Shown: positions 41,075-50,742 of the stretch, piece by piece | How positions within the stretch are numbered: the stretch's first letter is position 1 | How the letters are laid out: each line of letters begins with the position of its first letter | Assembly (NCBI RefSeq): GCF_029624655.1 | Contig: NZ_JARRSA010000017.1 | Span: forward strand, 1 to 64,000 | Origin: Roseicyclus salinarum | GTDB taxonomy: Bacteria > Pseudomonadota > Alphaproteobacteria > Rhodobacterales > Rhodobacteraceae | DNA: 64,000 nt | Reading direction: 5' to 3' | Position numbers and translations under genes: made by a program | The notes under the pieces: generated by a model | The model's database searches: none | Told to the model about the DNA's origin: nothing | The model's input: only the letters and a program-made list of their open reading frames with translations

Positions 41075-41110
41075 GGCGCGCATAAGGATTCGCGAATTTT
41101 TCTGTGCGCC
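41075..41110 (+). terminator. Weak hairpin/terminator candidate after gyrB
   Basis: An outer inverted repeat (GGCGCGCA / TGTGCGCC, one mismatch) encloses a perfect palindrome ATTCGCGAAT followed by T residues (41097-41101). It lies 31 bp after the gyrB stop and could end its transcript. Confidence 0.35.
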
Positions 41111-41601
41111 ACAAGGAATCTTAAATATTCTTCAAAGGCTTAGACGGAAGCCTTGCTCAACGACGCTGCCCACGCCCTGAATGCGCTGAGTGGCAATGGC
41201 AACGGCGAGAGCAGGTCTGCCTTTTCCGTTGCCCCGTCCATTTTCGCCCATTGCCCATGAGGGCCTGTTGCTACTGCCCATTCGCGCAAGGTTGCCGGAG
41301 CGGCAAGCTGCGCGTCTTCGCCACAGGCCGGACGTACAACGATCGGTTGCGTTCGTGCAGGAGGGGCCACGGCATGACGAAATAGGGCGGGGAGCTGCCA
41401 TTCGCTGCGTTGGCAGAATGATTTCTGGAGCGGGAATAGCGGTCATTCACCGCGTTCGAAACCCATAGCGTATTCATGGAAGGACGCCGATCGGAGCCCT
41501 CACTCAAGGCTGAACAAGATCAAACATCATTGGGGCTCTCATGATCCAAAGGAACCGGACATGTGCCAGTCCCCTTCGATCCCGTTGTCTCCCTCGTGAT
41601 C
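41111..41601. other. Gene-free region after gyrB
   Basis: About 490 bp without a convincing gene on either strand. The base composition is lower in GC than the surroundings and includes phrases such as GAGCTGCCATTCGCTGCG that look like intergenic repeat material rather than coding sequence. Only the hairpin just before it has clear structure. Confidence 0.45.
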
Positions 41602-41795
41602 TCAGACAATGGTGGCTTCCGTCGCGGCGCGCAGGTCATCGTGGCTGACGCCCGGCGCGGTCTCGACGATCTGGAGCCCCTTGTGCGCCACGTCGAGCAC
41701 GCCGAGGTTGGTGATGATCCGGTCCACCACGCCCTTGCCGTCAGCGGCAGGGTGCATTGCTTCAGCACCTTGGACGCCCCGTGCTTCGTCGTCAT
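41602..41795 (-). pseudogene. 3-oxoacid/3-oxoadipate CoA-transferase beta-subunit fragment, frameshifted
   Basis: Two minus-strand frames together give the C-terminus of a CoA-transferase subunit B. The upstream frame reads TTKHGASKVLKQCTLPLTA and breaks off; the other frame takes over as GKGVVDRIITNLGVLDVAHK and ends in SHDDLRAATEATIV. The expected join CTLPLTGKGVVDRIITNLGV is restored by adding one G near 41738, so a one-base deletion is likely. The first ~140 residues of the subunit and subunit A are absent. It is a remnant, not a functional enzyme. Confidence 0.85.
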
Positions 41796-41799
41796 ACTG

Positions 41800-42037
41800 A
41801 AATGCTGCGATGCGGCCCATCATTTCGGTCATTCTCTGCAGTCGCGAAACCCTTTGATGTTGGAGCTTACTCTATCCGCACAGTGCGGCCTGCCCGCCGT
41901 TCGCTGAATGATCAGCTCTCGGCTTGGCTCAGGACCTCAAACCTTTTCTCGCCTCGCACGAATGACCTGCGCCCAAGGACCATTGGCGCTGCCAAAAAGA
42001 ACCGGGGGACGAGTTCGCAATATTGCCCGTGCGCATC
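41800..42037. other. Spacer between CoA-transferase remnant and wHTH-TPR gene
   Basis: Some 240 bp without recognisable coding sequence. The flanking gene on one side is a remnant and on the other lacks a clear start codon, so this is probably decaying DNA. Confidence 0.4.
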
Positions 42038-43522
42038 TCACAGGGGCATGCCCGCTGCTTCCAGCGCTGCCAGCCAGCGATGTGCCAGACCCGGCGCCGT
42101 CCACATGCCTGTGATGACCGCCCGTTCCCGCGCCACTGTCCAGTTGGGGTTCTCTTCAAGGAAGGCCTCAATCGCGGCCTCGGCCCTGTCCGTGTTGCCA
42201 AGGCAGTGGTGAATCGCGGCCAGCGTCTTGTTCGCGGCCACGGGCATCGCAGGCTCGGCTGTGAATGTGTCGAGCGCCTCCTGGCAGTCGCCTATCTGCC
42301 ACTGGATCCGTGCCTTGGTCCAGTTGGTATCATGCCCGTAGATCGGATCGATCAACTCGATGGCGGCGATCTCTTCGAGCGCGTCTTCCGTGTTTCCGAC
42401 AAAGGCCAGCGCTTGCGCCAGGGCGTTCCGGGCGAATGATGACGACGGGTTCAAGTCCACCGCGCGGCGAAAGGCGCTGATGGCGCCTTCGACATCGCGG
42501 TTGAACATCAGCACGCGCCCCAGCGCGTGAAAGGCGAGAAAATTGTTCGGGTCGAGTTCCACGGCCCTGTGGGCAAGTTCGTCCATCCGCTGGCGGATCG
42601 CGTCCTCATCCCCTTCGACCCAGCCGTAGCGCAGCCCGATGCGAAGCGACAGGGCCTGGCCCAGTGGGCCCCAAGCGGACTCGGGATAGTCCCTGATGGA
42701 TTGCTCCTGCTCCGCGATGTTGATCAGGAGGCTATCCCGCGAGAAATTCCTCATGATCCGGCTTTGTGCCGCGTTCGAGATCAGCAGGGCGTTGACATCA
42801 CCGTCCGCCATTCGGGGCTCGGCCATGTCGACGACCGTTTCCCCCACCGCGCTGGCGATCCTGCGGCTGATCCGACTGCTCGCGCGCAACAGCCCGTCCA
42901 GGGGCACGTCGAATTCGTCGGCCCAGAGGTTCCCCTCCGTCACTCCGTCGATGAGCCGGGCCGTCGTGCGCACGCGCGTCCCGTCGTATTGCTGGCTGCC
43001 TTCCAGCACGTAATCGGCGCCGAGCCGATCGGCGATTTCAGACACGGCGAGTTCGGAGTCGCGGAAGGTGAAGCTGGACCGCTGGGAGATGATCAGAAAC
43101 TGCGGATAGCGTGCCAGCAGGGTCGTGATGCTGTCGCTTACCGCGTCGCTCAGGTAGCCTTGGTATTCCGGCGGGCTCACATCGTCGAACGGTAGGATTG
43201 CGATCACCGGCGGCCCTGGCGGTGCAGCGGGTCGCAGCAGGGTGAAGGCAAGGCCGCAGAGGCCGAGCACCATGACGATGAGCAGGGCCAGCCTTCGCGA
43301 CCGTGGCGACCGAACAGGTGCGGCGGCGGGCGGGACCAGCCGATACCCCTTGCGCGGCACGGTTTCGACGATGCGCTTGTCTTTGTCCTCCAGGGCTCGC
43401 CGAATCTCGGCGATGCATTGCGCGACGCTGTCAATGGTTACCGCGCGGCCCTGCCAGACCACTTCGATCAGCGCATCCTGGCTGACCGTTTCACCCGGCA
43501 CCCTTGCAAGTGCCATGAGCAC
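42038..43522 (-). CDS. Winged-helix (CadC/ToxR-type) membrane regulator with TPR domain
   Basis: 494 residues from a GTG at 43522 (ATG at 43516 also possible). The visible N-terminus is the second half of an OmpR/PhoB-type winged helix (VSQDALIEVVWQGRAVTIDSVAQCIAEIRRAL to VETVPRKGYRLV), then one membrane helix (residues ~78-96), a TolB-like domain (IAILPFDDVSP to YVLEGSQQYDG) and TPR units (AFHALGRVLMFNRDVEGAISAFRRAVDLNP). Homologous sequence IDLGTAVLDRSVGRLF continues upstream to about 43636, yet no ATG, GTG or TTG occurs in frame there before the TGA at 43670. The gene may have lost its start or use a rare one. Divergent from the small secreted-protein gene. Confidence 0.75.
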   Translation of the reverse strand: MLMALARVPGETVSQDALIEVVWQGRAVTIDSVAQCIAEIRRALEDKDKRIVETVPRKGYRLVPPAAAPVRSPRSRRLALLIVMVLGLCGLAFTLLRPAAPPGPPVIAILPFDDVSPPEYQGYLSDAVSDSITTLLARYPQFLIISQRSSFTFRDSELAVSEIADRLGADYVLEGSQQYDGTRVRTTARLIDGVTEGNLWADEFDVPLDGLLRASSRISRRIASAVGETVVDMAEPRMADGDVNALLISNAAQSRIMRNFSRDSLLINIAEQEQSIRDYPESAWGPLGQALSLRIGLRYGWVEGDEDAIRQRMDELAHRAVELDPNNFLAFHALGRVLMFNRDVEGAISAFRRAVDLNPSSSFARNALAQALAFVGNTEDALEEIAAIELIDPIYGHDTNWTKARIQWQIGDCQEALDTFTAEPAMPVAANKTLAAIHHCLGNTDRAEAAIEAFLEENPNWTVARERAVITGMWTAPGLAHRWLAALEAAGMPL

Positions 43523-43768
43523 CTCGCGCGACTGGTGCCGCAGGTCCAGCTCCTTGCCATCATGGGAAAAAAGCCGCCCGACGGAGCGATCGAGAACCGC
43601 TGTCCCAAGGTCGATTTCAGAGGATTTCGAGTCTCTTCGTTTGACGAAACGCGCCTCCCCGACCTCCGATCAAGGCCATCACCGCCCCGCATCTCGGTAT
43701 TGGCCTGTCCTAAGAAGATACCCTGCCGGGCAAATGATACTGAACCCGACCCCAAAAGGAAGCGAGAC

Positions 43769-44128
43769 ATGAAACTCACGAAACTGACCCAGGCCGCGAT
43801 CACCCTCGTCTTCGCCACGACCTGCGCCGCTTCGGCGGACCAGTTCGCGATCCGGACGAACGAACCCGTGTCCGGCGCATCCAATGGTTTGCTCGAAACC
43901 TTGGATATCCGCGAGATCGATTCCGTGGAGATCAACGGCGTCCATTTCATCGTGCTCGAAGCGAAGAACGAGGGCTATGTCGAAGCCTACATCTTCGGGC
44001 ATGGCATCGATGCCAAGGCCCTCTACCGGCTTGAGGCCGACTGGACCGGTGCCGGCCTATCCTCGCTGCCCGTGGAAGCGCGGGGTGCCTTCTTCGAGGA
44101 AACAACCTGCGAGTTCTGCACAAGCTGA
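43769..44128 (+). CDS. Small secreted hypothetical protein
   Basis: 119 residues, with AAAGGAAG ahead of the ATG. Residues 1-23 are a signal peptide ending in ASA-D. The rest has few charged clusters, one CxxC pair (CEFC) near the C-terminus and no domain I recognise. The gene is divergent from the winged-helix-TPR regulator with 246 bp between, so that regulator could control it; this is context inference only. Confidence 0.65.
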   Translation: MKLTKLTQAAITLVFATTCAASADQFAIRTNEPVSGASNGLLETLDIREIDSVEINGVHFIVLEAKNEGYVEAYIFGHGIDAKALYRLEADWTGAGLSSLPVEARGAFFEETTCEFCTS

Positions 44129-44227
44129 GGCATTCGCCTCGGAACGCAGACCTATGGTCGCTCTCTCTTCCGAGATCCGATCCGTCTGAAGATGAGCGGA
44201 ATAGGGCACCGTCCAGCATTCAGGAGG

Positions 44228-44251
44228 GAGCGGCTGTTCGGACAGCCGCTC
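44228..44251. terminator. Perfect 10-bp hairpin with TCGG loop
   Basis: GAGCGGCTGT and ACAGCCGCTC flank a TCGG loop, a stable stem-loop between convergent genes. It is followed by a CGAACC stretch, not T residues, so it may end transcripts from the small secreted-protein gene only with help from Rho, or protect RNA ends. Confidence 0.5.
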
Positions 44252-44258
44252 TCGAACC

Positions 44259-44280
44259 ATTGCAATCTTTCGCTTGCAAT
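44259..44280. other. Second hairpin (ATTGCAA / TTGCAAT)
   Basis: A 7-bp inverted repeat with an 8-nt loop lies 7 bp after the first hairpin. A further GTTGCAATCTTGCGG at 44314 repeats part of its arm. Function unknown. Confidence 0.4.
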
Positions 44281-44573
44281 GACGGGAGTGGGCTGGTGGC
44301 CGACCTGCGGCGTTGCAATCTTGCGGGTCTGCTTCCGATTTTCCGGCCAGCTCGCGCCGCGTTCGCAGCGAATGATCGCTTCCCGCCCAAACTTCGTACA
44401 CAGGAGCACTGATAGGCAAGGGCTTGCCGATGCACGACATCGGTCGACAGCGATGTGCGGTCGGGTTCCCGCGATGCGAAAAAACATTCGCGCCCCTACA
44501 GGCAGGGTCGTCCCGCCCCGGCAACCACCGAAAAGACCCTCGAGCCGCCCGGGACTTCGCCTCTGCCGCCGCA

Positions 44574-46925
44574 TCACAGGCGCACCCGCCGCAGCCTGAG
44601 CGCGTTCGAGATGACCGAGACGGAGGACAGGCTCATCGCTGCCGCAGCGATCATCGGCGACAGGAGGAGGCCCACGAACGGGTATAGGATACCGGCCGCG
44701 ATGGGCACGCCCGCCGCGTTGTAGGCGAACGCGAAGAACAGGTTCTGCTTGATGTTGCGCAGCGTCGCCTTCGCGAGCTTGCGGGCGCGGACGAGGCCCA
44801 CGAGGTCACCCCGCAGCAGGGTGATCCCCGCGCTTTCCACCGCCACGTCGGCGCCGGTGCTCATCGCGATGCCGACGTCGGCGGCGGCCAGCGCCGGGGC
44901 GTCGTTCACCCCGTCGCCGGCCATCGCGACGCTCGCCCCGTTCGCGTGCAATTCGTCCACCAGCGCCTTCTTGTCCTCGGGCAGCACGCCCGCGCGCACC
45001 TCGTCGATGCCAAGCTGCCGGGCGACGGCCTCGGCGGTCCTCTGGTTGTCCCCGGTGGCCATGATGACCCGAAGCCCCAGCGCATGGAGCTCGCGGATCG
45101 CGCCCGCCGTGCTCTCCTTGATCGGGTCGGCGACCGCGACGATGCCGGCAAGGCCGCCGTCCACCGCGACGAACATCACCGTCTTGCCCTCGGCACGAAG
45201 GGCGTCGGCGGCGTCCTCCGCACCCGCGGTGCCAAGGCCCATCTCCTCCATCATCGCCCGGTTGCCAAGCGCCACGACACGGCCCGAGACGCGGCCGCGC
45301 ACGCCCTTGCCGGTCACCGCGTCGAAGTCCTCGGCACGGGGCGCATCGACGCCGCGTCCGGCCGCGCCCTCCACGATCGCCTCCGCAAGCGGATGCTCCG
45401 ATCCGCGCTCGAGCGCCGCGGCGAGGGTCAGAACCTCGGCCTCGTCGTGTCCCTCCAGTGCCGCGACGTCGGTGAGCCGCGGCTTGCCCTCGGTCAGCGT
45501 CCCGGTCTTGTCGACGATTACCGTATCGACGCGCGCCATGCGCTCCAGCGCCTCGGCGTCCTTGATGAGGACGCCCGCCTGTGCACCGCGTCCAGCCGCC
45601 GTCGTGATCGAGATCGGCGTGGCGAGGCCCAGCGCGCAGGGGCACGCGATGATGAGGACGGAGACGGACGAGGCGATGGCGAAGGCAAGCGCGGGCTCGG
45701 GGCCGACGGAAAGCCACGTGAAGAAGGCGATGATCGCCACAGCCACCACGGTCGGCACGAAGATCGCCGAGACCTTGTCGGCAAGTCCCTGGATCGGCGC
45801 ACGGGAACGGCGGGCGCCGGCGACCATCTCTACGATCTGCGACAGCACCGTATCCGAACCCACCTGCGTCGCGCGGATCGCAAGCGTGCCGTTCTTGTTG
45901 ATCGTGCCGCCGGTGACGCGGTCGCCCCCGGTCTTCTCCACCGGAACCGGCTCGCCCGTGATCATGCTTTCGTCGATGGAGGAGCGTCCCTCCACCACCT
46001 CGCCATCCACGGGCACGCTGTCGCCGGGCCGCACCCGCAGAAGGTCGCCCTCGACGATGTTCTCGAGCGGCGCGTCATATTCGGTACCGTCGGGCAGGAT
46101 CCGCCGCGCCGTCTTGGGCGCGAGATCCAGAAGCGCGCGGATCGCGTCGCCCGTCCGTTCCCTGGCGCGCAGTTCCAGCACCTGCCCCACGAAGATCAGC
46201 GCGACGATCACGACGGCGGCCTCGAAATAGGTGCCGACGCCCTCGCCCATCCGGTATTCCTCGGGAAAGACGCCGGGGGCGAAGGTCGCGAAAAGCGAAT
46301 AGACGTAGGCCGCCGAGACGCCGAGCGTGATCAGCGTCCACATGTTGGGCGACATGGTGCGGATCGAGTCCCAGCCCCGCCGGAAGAACGGCAGCGCCGC
46401 CCACAGGACGATTGGCGTGGCCAGCACGAATTCGACATAGACCGCCAGCCGGTGGCCGATCCAGCTGCGCACGTCGAGCGCCACCATCTCGCCCATCGTC
46501 AGGATGATGAGCGGCACGGCGGCCGCGGCGCTGATCCACATGCGCCGGGTGAAATCGGCCAGTTCCTCGCTCGGCTCGTCGGTCGGAACCACCGGCTCCA
46601 GCGCCATGCCGCAGATCGGGCAGCTTCCCGGCCCGTCGCGGACGATCTCGGGATGCATCGGGCACGTCCAGACGGCATCGGGACGTGCGGCCGGCGCCCG
46701 GTTCGCCGCGTTGCCCGAGGCGTAGAAATGCGGGTCGGCCTCGAAGGAAGTCAGGCAGCGGTCAGAGCAGAACCAGAACGTCTCGCCGCCGTAATCCCGC
46801 GTCCGCGCCCCTTCCGTCTTCTCGACCTGCATTCCGCAGACGGGGTCGGTCGCGGTATTGGCGCCGGGCGTCCCGTGATCGGTGTGGTGATGACGATGGT
46901 GGTGATCGTGGCTGTCCGAGGGCAT
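44574..46925 (-). CDS. Copper/silver P1B-type ATPase with YHS and heavy-metal-binding domains
   Basis: 783 residues. A His-rich start is followed by a YHS domain ([20 protein letters not shown]), then a heavy-metal-binding motif [24 protein letters not shown], instead of the usual CxxC HMA domain. The core has the transmembrane metal-site motif CPC in [12 protein letters not shown], the phosphorylated Asp in [12 protein letters not shown] ([11 protein letters not shown]) and [10 protein letters not shown]. These ATPases pump Cu(I) or Ag(I) out of the cytoplasm or into the periplasm for cuproprotein assembly. The TVP38-like gene lies 48 bp upstream on the same strand. Confidence 0.95.
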   Translation of the reverse strand: MPSDSHDHHHRHHHTDHGTPGANTATDPVCGMQVEKTEGARTRDYGGETFWFCSDRCLTSFEADPHFYASGNAANRAPAARPDAVWTCPMHPEIVRDGPGSCPICGMALEPVVPTDEPSEELADFTRRMWISAAAAVPLIILTMGEMVALDVRSWIGHRLAVYVEFVLATPIVLWAALPFFRRGWDSIRTMSPNMWTLITLGVSAAYVYSLFATFAPGVFPEEYRMGEGVGTYFEAAVVIVALIFVGQVLELRARERTGDAIRALLDLAPKTARRILPDGTEYDAPLENIVEGDLLRVRPGDSVPVDGEVVEGRSSIDESMITGEPVPVEKTGGDRVTGGTINKNGTLAIRATQVGSDTVLSQIVEMVAGARRSRAPIQGLADKVSAIFVPTVVAVAIIAFFTWLSVGPEPALAFAIASSVSVLIIACPCALGLATPISITTAAGRGAQAGVLIKDAEALERMARVDTVIVDKTGTLTEGKPRLTDVAALEGHDEAEVLTLAAALERGSEHPLAEAIVEGAAGRGVDAPRAEDFDAVTGKGVRGRVSGRVVALGNRAMMEEMGLGTAGAEDAADALRAEGKTVMFVAVDGGLAGIVAVADPIKESTAGAIRELHALGLRVIMATGDNQRTAEAVARQLGIDEVRAGVLPEDKKALVDELHANGASVAMAGDGVNDAPALAAADVGIAMSTGADVAVESAGITLLRGDLVGLVRARKLAKATLRNIKQNLFFAFAYNAAGVPIAAGILYPFVGLLLSPMIAAAAMSLSSVSVISNALRLRRVRL

Positions 46926-46973
46926 GGGAGTCTCCTTTGGACACCCAATCTAAACCTTCCAGTCATGGGAAGG

Positions 46974-47714
46974 TCAAGGGCTGCGGTCGCCGGGCTCCTC
47001 CGCTCGTCTCCGCGCGGCGTCCCGTCCGCGCCGCGAGGTCCTGCGGACGGCGAGGAACAGCAGCGGAACCGCGGTCGCGATGCCAAGTCCGGCGGCAATC
47101 CAGCCCGACCGCCCGAAATCGCCCTGCATCGCCGCGCTTCCGAGATGGGCGAGGACGAAGCTCGCGGGGAGGATTCCGGCGAGCGTGGCAAGCGCGAAGC
47201 GCCAGGCGTGAAGCTGGCTCAGGCCCGCGGCGTAGCTCATCGCGTCGAAGGACACGAAGGGCAGGAGGCGGCTGACGAAAACGGTGAGCGTGAGGGCGTT
47301 CTGCGACCCCAGAAGGCCGTAATCGGCCTTGTCCCCGAGAAGGCGCTCGACCGCGCTGCGGCCGAGACCCCGTGCGATCAGGAAGGCGATCAAGGCGCCG
47401 ATCTCGGCCCCGATCGCGACATAGGCGGTGCCGGCGTAATGGCCGTAGGCGGCGCCGGACGCCATGGCGATGGGCGCGCTTGGAAGCGGGCTCGCGACGA
47501 CGGCGACGATCATGAGCCCGATCACCGCCAGCGGCCCCCAGGCGCCGGCCGACGCGACCCACGCCTCGATCGCCGCCTGGTCGATGCGGTCGGCGAAACG
47601 CACCGCAAGAAGGATCGCGGCCACGAGGACCGGCACGGCCAGCGCGGCAAGCCACAAGTGCCGAAATCGCCCACCGTGTCCATCCGTTCGCGTGTCGCCG
47701 CGCATCCGCTTCAT
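46974..47714 (-). CDS. TVP38/TMEM64-family (DedA-like) membrane protein
   Basis: 246 residues from ATG 47714 (a second ATG at 47705). About six hydrophobic segments and the signature AFLIARGLGRSAVERLLG and FVSRLLPFVSFDAMSYAAGL mark the SNARE-associated/VTT domain. Family members are inner-membrane proteins with roles in lipid scrambling and membrane stress; the specific function is not known. It precedes the copper ATPase with a 48-bp gap, so both may share a promoter. The C-terminal tail is short and Arg-rich. Confidence 0.88.
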   Translation of the reverse strand: MKRMRGDTRTDGHGGRFRHLWLAALAVPVLVAAILLAVRFADRIDQAAIEAWVASAGAWGPLAVIGLMIVAVVASPLPSAPIAMASGAAYGHYAGTAYVAIGAEIGALIAFLIARGLGRSAVERLLGDKADYGLLGSQNALTLTVFVSRLLPFVSFDAMSYAAGLSQLHAWRFALATLAGILPASFVLAHLGSAAMQGDFGRSGWIAAGLGIATAVPLLFLAVRRTSRRGRDAARRRAEEPGDRSP

Positions 47715-47844
47715 CCTGCCTGCCGAAGGAGAGGGTCGCAGACCACGCCGGCAACATGAAGCCCATAAGCGCCGTGATCGGTTTCCTGATCGGCTTGAGG
47801 GCGTTGGGAAGACCGCCGTGGCGCGGGTTCCGCCCGCGGCGCGA

Positions 47845-48360
47845 TCAGGCGCGAAGCGCGCGGCGCTCGGCATCGAACCATGCCACGCCGAGAGGGTCCG
47901 CCCAAAGGTGCACGATCTGGCCCGGCGCTGGGCGCGTGCCATGACCGGCGCGCAGCACGAGACGGTCCTCGCCCAGCCGCAGATGCACAAGCGTCTCTGC
48001 CCCGAGGGCCTCCACCAGCGTCACCTTCGCGGCAGGTCCCGCGTCGGCCAGCCTGAGCGCCTCGGGCCGGATGCCGACCGAAGCCGCACCCGTGGCCGCC
48101 GCCATCCCGAGCGACGCGATCGCCTGCCCGGCGGGCGAGCCGAGGTCGCAGACTTTCATCGGAGGCGCCCCGATGAACTCGGCCACGAAGGCGCTGGCCG
48201 GCCGTCCATAGAGATCCATCGGCGTGCCGATCTGCTCGATCCGGCCCTCGGACATGATCACGATCCGGTCGGCGAGGCTCATCGCCTCGATCTGGTCGTG
48301 GGTGACGAAGACGAAGGTGGCCCCGAGCCGCGCGTGCAGGTCCTTGAGTTCGATCCCCTG
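47845..48360 (-). pseudogene. C-terminal fragment of a UgpC/MalK-type sugar ABC ATPase
   Basis: Homology begins at [41 protein letters not shown], the H-switch and following part of a carbohydrate-importer ATPase, and continues through the TOBE-like regulatory domain to the end. Everything upstream (Walker A, signature, Walker B) is missing: just ahead lies sequence unrelated to an ATPase. A protein without nucleotide-binding motifs cannot drive transport, so this is a truncated gene. No matching permeases or binding protein are next to it. Confidence 0.85.
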
Positions 48361-48536
48361 TTGTCGTGACCGAGCGGGAACCACAACCGCCAGCGTAACG
48401 GATTCGCGTCCGTTTCGTCACAGGTCGGATAAGTCTTCCGCCCCTGCCGGGCGCAGTCATGCCCGGACACCACGCGGGCTTTGGCCGCCGCGGCATTCCC
48501 TGCTAGGGTTCCGTCCGGGCTGCAGGGGGCGACGCG

Positions 48537-49586
48537 GTGGATTTCTGGACGAACGCGCTGAGAGGGCGGGGCATCCCCTCGCTCGCACCGATGCCCGCCG
48601 ACGACGAGGCGCCGGTCGGCGAGCTTCTGGCGCTCTGCCCGGCGCATGGGGCGACACCGATGCTCGACCTGCCCGATCTTGCGCGCGACTGCGGGGTCGG
48701 CGCGCTCAGCCTCAAGGACGAGCGGGGGCGCATGGGGCTTGGCAGCTTCAAGGCGCTTGGCGCGGCCTACGCCATCGCGCGCGAGGCGGCGCTTGCGCGC
48801 GGCGGCGACGGAGATTGGGCGGACGTCCTGTCGGACCGCGCCTTCGTGACCGCGAGCGCGGGGAACCACGGCCTGTCCGTCGCCGCCGGGGCCCGCCTGT
48901 TCGGCGCGCGTGCGATCGTGTATCTTTCGGCATCGGTGCCGCATGGCTTCGAGGACCGGTTGCGCGCCAAGGGCGCCGAGGTCCGCCGCACGGGCGAGAC
49001 CTACGAGGACAGCATGGCCGCGGCCGAGCGCGCCGCCGACGCCGAGGGCGCCACACTGCTGTCCGACAGTTCGTGGCCCGGCTACACCGAAATGCCGCAT
49101 GCCGTGATGGAGGGCTACCTCCAGATGGCGGCCGAGATGGCCGCGCAGATGCGGCAGGCGCCGACCCATATCCTCCTGCAGGCAGGCGTGGGCGGCATGG
49201 CCGCCGCTGTGGCCGCCCATGCGCGCAAGGTCTGGGGCGACGCGCCGACCATCGTCGTCGTCGAACCGCAGGCCGCACCCGCGCTGATCGACAGCGCCAG
49301 GGCGGGCGGCATCGTCACCACGGAAGGTCCGGTGTCGTCGATGGGCAGGCTCGATTGCAAGACGCCGTCGATGATCGCGCTGGCGGGCCTTGCGCGGGAC
49401 GCCGACACCTTCGTGACGATCGACGAGGCGGATGCGGCGGACGCGGTGCGGCGCCTCGCACGGATGGGGATCGGGACGACGCCGTCCGGGGCGGCGGGAC
49501 TGGCCGCATTGATCCACGGGCTTCCCGACATGCCTTCGGACGCGCGGGTGCTGGCGATCCTGAGCGAAGGGCCCGAAGTTGGATGA
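48537..49586 (+). CDS. Diaminopropionate ammonia-lyase-like PLP enzyme
   Basis: 349 residues from a GTG at 48537. It is a fold-type II PLP enzyme: the Schiff-base Lys is in GLGSFKALGAAYA, AGNHG (SAGNHGLSVAA) binds the substrate carboxylate and GGMAAAVAA the cofactor phosphate. The segment around the Lys is typical of 2,3-diaminopropionate ammonia-lyases, which cut both amino groups to give pyruvate, but it is ~50 residues shorter than the enterobacterial enzyme and related threonine-dehydratase-like enzymes (EutB) act in ectoine breakdown. The stop lies 8 bases into the next gene's TTG frame, so translation is coupled. Confidence 0.82.
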   Translation: MDFWTNALRGRGIPSLAPMPADDEAPVGELLALCPAHGATPMLDLPDLARDCGVGALSLKDERGRMGLGSFKALGAAYAIAREAALARGGDGDWADVLSDRAFVTASAGNHGLSVAAGARLFGARAIVYLSASVPHGFEDRLRAKGAEVRRTGETYEDSMAAAERAADAEGATLLSDSSWPGYTEMPHAVMEGYLQMAAEMAAQMRQAPTHILLQAGVGGMAAAVAAHARKVWGDAPTIVVVEPQAAPALIDSARAGGIVTTEGPVSSMGRLDCKTPSMIALAGLARDADTFVTIDEADAADAVRRLARMGIGTTPSGAAGLAALIHGLPDMPSDARVLAILSEGPEVG

Positions 49587-50742
49587 CGGTGCGGTCCTTC
49601 GCGCGGACGAGTTCAGCGCGCGCTGCGCCGGGCTGCAGGCCGCGATGGCCGATGCCGGGCTCGACGCGCTTCTACTCACGACCGCGTCCGACATCTTCTA
49701 CGTCACGGGGTTTCTGACCCGCTTCTGGGAAAGCCCGACGCGGCCATGGTTTCTCGTCGTGCCGGCGCGCGGCGCGCCCGTGGCCGTGATCCCGGCCATC
49801 GGCCGCGATCTGATGGCGCGCACCTGGATCACGGAGATCCGCAGCTGGAATGCGCCGGACCCCGTCGATGACGGCGTCACGCTTCTGTCGGGCACGCTTT
49901 GCGACCTTGTCCCCGATGGCGGACGCATCGGCGTTCCCATGGGCCCCGAGACGCAACTGCGGATGCCGCTTGCGGATCATGCGCGCGTGGCCGCGGGGAT
50001 CGGCGGGCGCAGCTTCGCCGACGCGACGGACCCCGTGCGCCGCGTCCGCGAGATCAAGTCGGAGGGCGAGATCGGCCTGATCCGCAAGACCTGCTCGATC
50101 GCGGGCGCGGCCTTCGCGCGGGTGCCCGAGTTCACCCGTGCGGGCCGGCCCCTCGCCGAGGTCTTCCGGTCCTTCCAGATCGCCCTTCTCGAGGAAGGCG
50201 CAGACTGGGTGTCGTATCTCGCGGGGGGCGCGGGGCCGGGCGGTTACGGCGACGTGATATCGCCAGCCGACGGCCGGCCGCTTGCCGCGGGCGACGTCCT
50301 GATGCTGGACTGCGGGGCGGTGCGGAACGGCTATTTCTGCGACTTCGACAGGAACTACGCCGTCGGACGGGTCGACGCGGCGGCGCAGCGTGCACATGCC
50401 GCGCTGCATGAGGCCACCGACGCGGCGCTCGGCAAGGCGGCGCCGGGACTGCGCGCGAGCGATCTGCACCGGATCATGCACGACAGCCTGCGCGAGGCCG
50501 GTCAGATACCGCTTGGCGGCAGGCTCGGCCACGGCCTCGGGATCGCGCTGACGGAATGGCCATCGCTTACGGAGCGGGACGACACGCCCCTGCGTGAGGG
50601 GATGGTCCTGACGCTCGAGCCGGGGGTGGAGATCGCGCCGGGCCGGATCATGGTCCACGAGGAGAACATCGTGCTCCGGGCCGAAGGATGCGAGCTGTTG
50701 TCGCCCCGCGCGCCGGCGCAGCTTCCGGTGATCGCCCCATGA
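49579..50742 (+). CDS. M24-family metallopeptidase (Xaa-Pro peptidase / ectoine hydrolase-like)
   Basis: 387 residues from TTG 49579, the only suitable in-frame start; it overlaps the upstream gene by 8 bp. An N-terminal creatinase-like domain is followed by the pita-bread fold with the five metal ligands: Asp in LMLDCGAV, Asp in DFDRNY, His in GHGLGIAL, Glu in TLEPGVEI and Glu in VHEENIV. The family covers aminopeptidase P, prolidase, creatinase and ectoine hydrolase (DoeA/EutD). Flanked by a PLP ammonia-lyase and an Asp/Glu racemase-type gene, it most likely hydrolyses a small amide or cyclic amidine. Confidence 0.88.
   Translation: MDDGAVLRADEFSARCAGLQAAMADAGLDALLLTTASDIFYVTGFLTRFWESPTRPWFLVVPARGAPVAVIPAIGRDLMARTWITEIRSWNAPDPVDDGVTLLSGTLCDLVPDGGRIGVPMGPETQLRMPLADHARVAAGIGGRSFADATDPVRRVREIKSEGEIGLIRKTCSIAGAAFARVPEFTRAGRPLAEVFRSFQIALLEEGADWVSYLAGGAGPGGYGDVISPADGRPLAAGDVLMLDCGAVRNGYFCDFDRNYAVGRVDAAAQRAHAALHEATDAALGKAAPGLRASDLHRIMHDSLREAGQIPLGGRLGHGLGIALTEWPSLTERDDTPLREGMVLTLEPGVEIAPGRIMVHEENIVLRAEGCELLSPRAPAQLPVIAP

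Larger units (their letters stand above)
44129..44573. other. Gene-free convergent spacer with two hairpins
   Basis: 445 bp between convergent genes. It contains two hairpins listed separately and, near 44360, a phrase (CGTTCGCAGCGAATGATCGCT) resembling the short repeat material after gyrB. No ORF here has a ribosome site or recognisable product. Confidence 0.5.
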
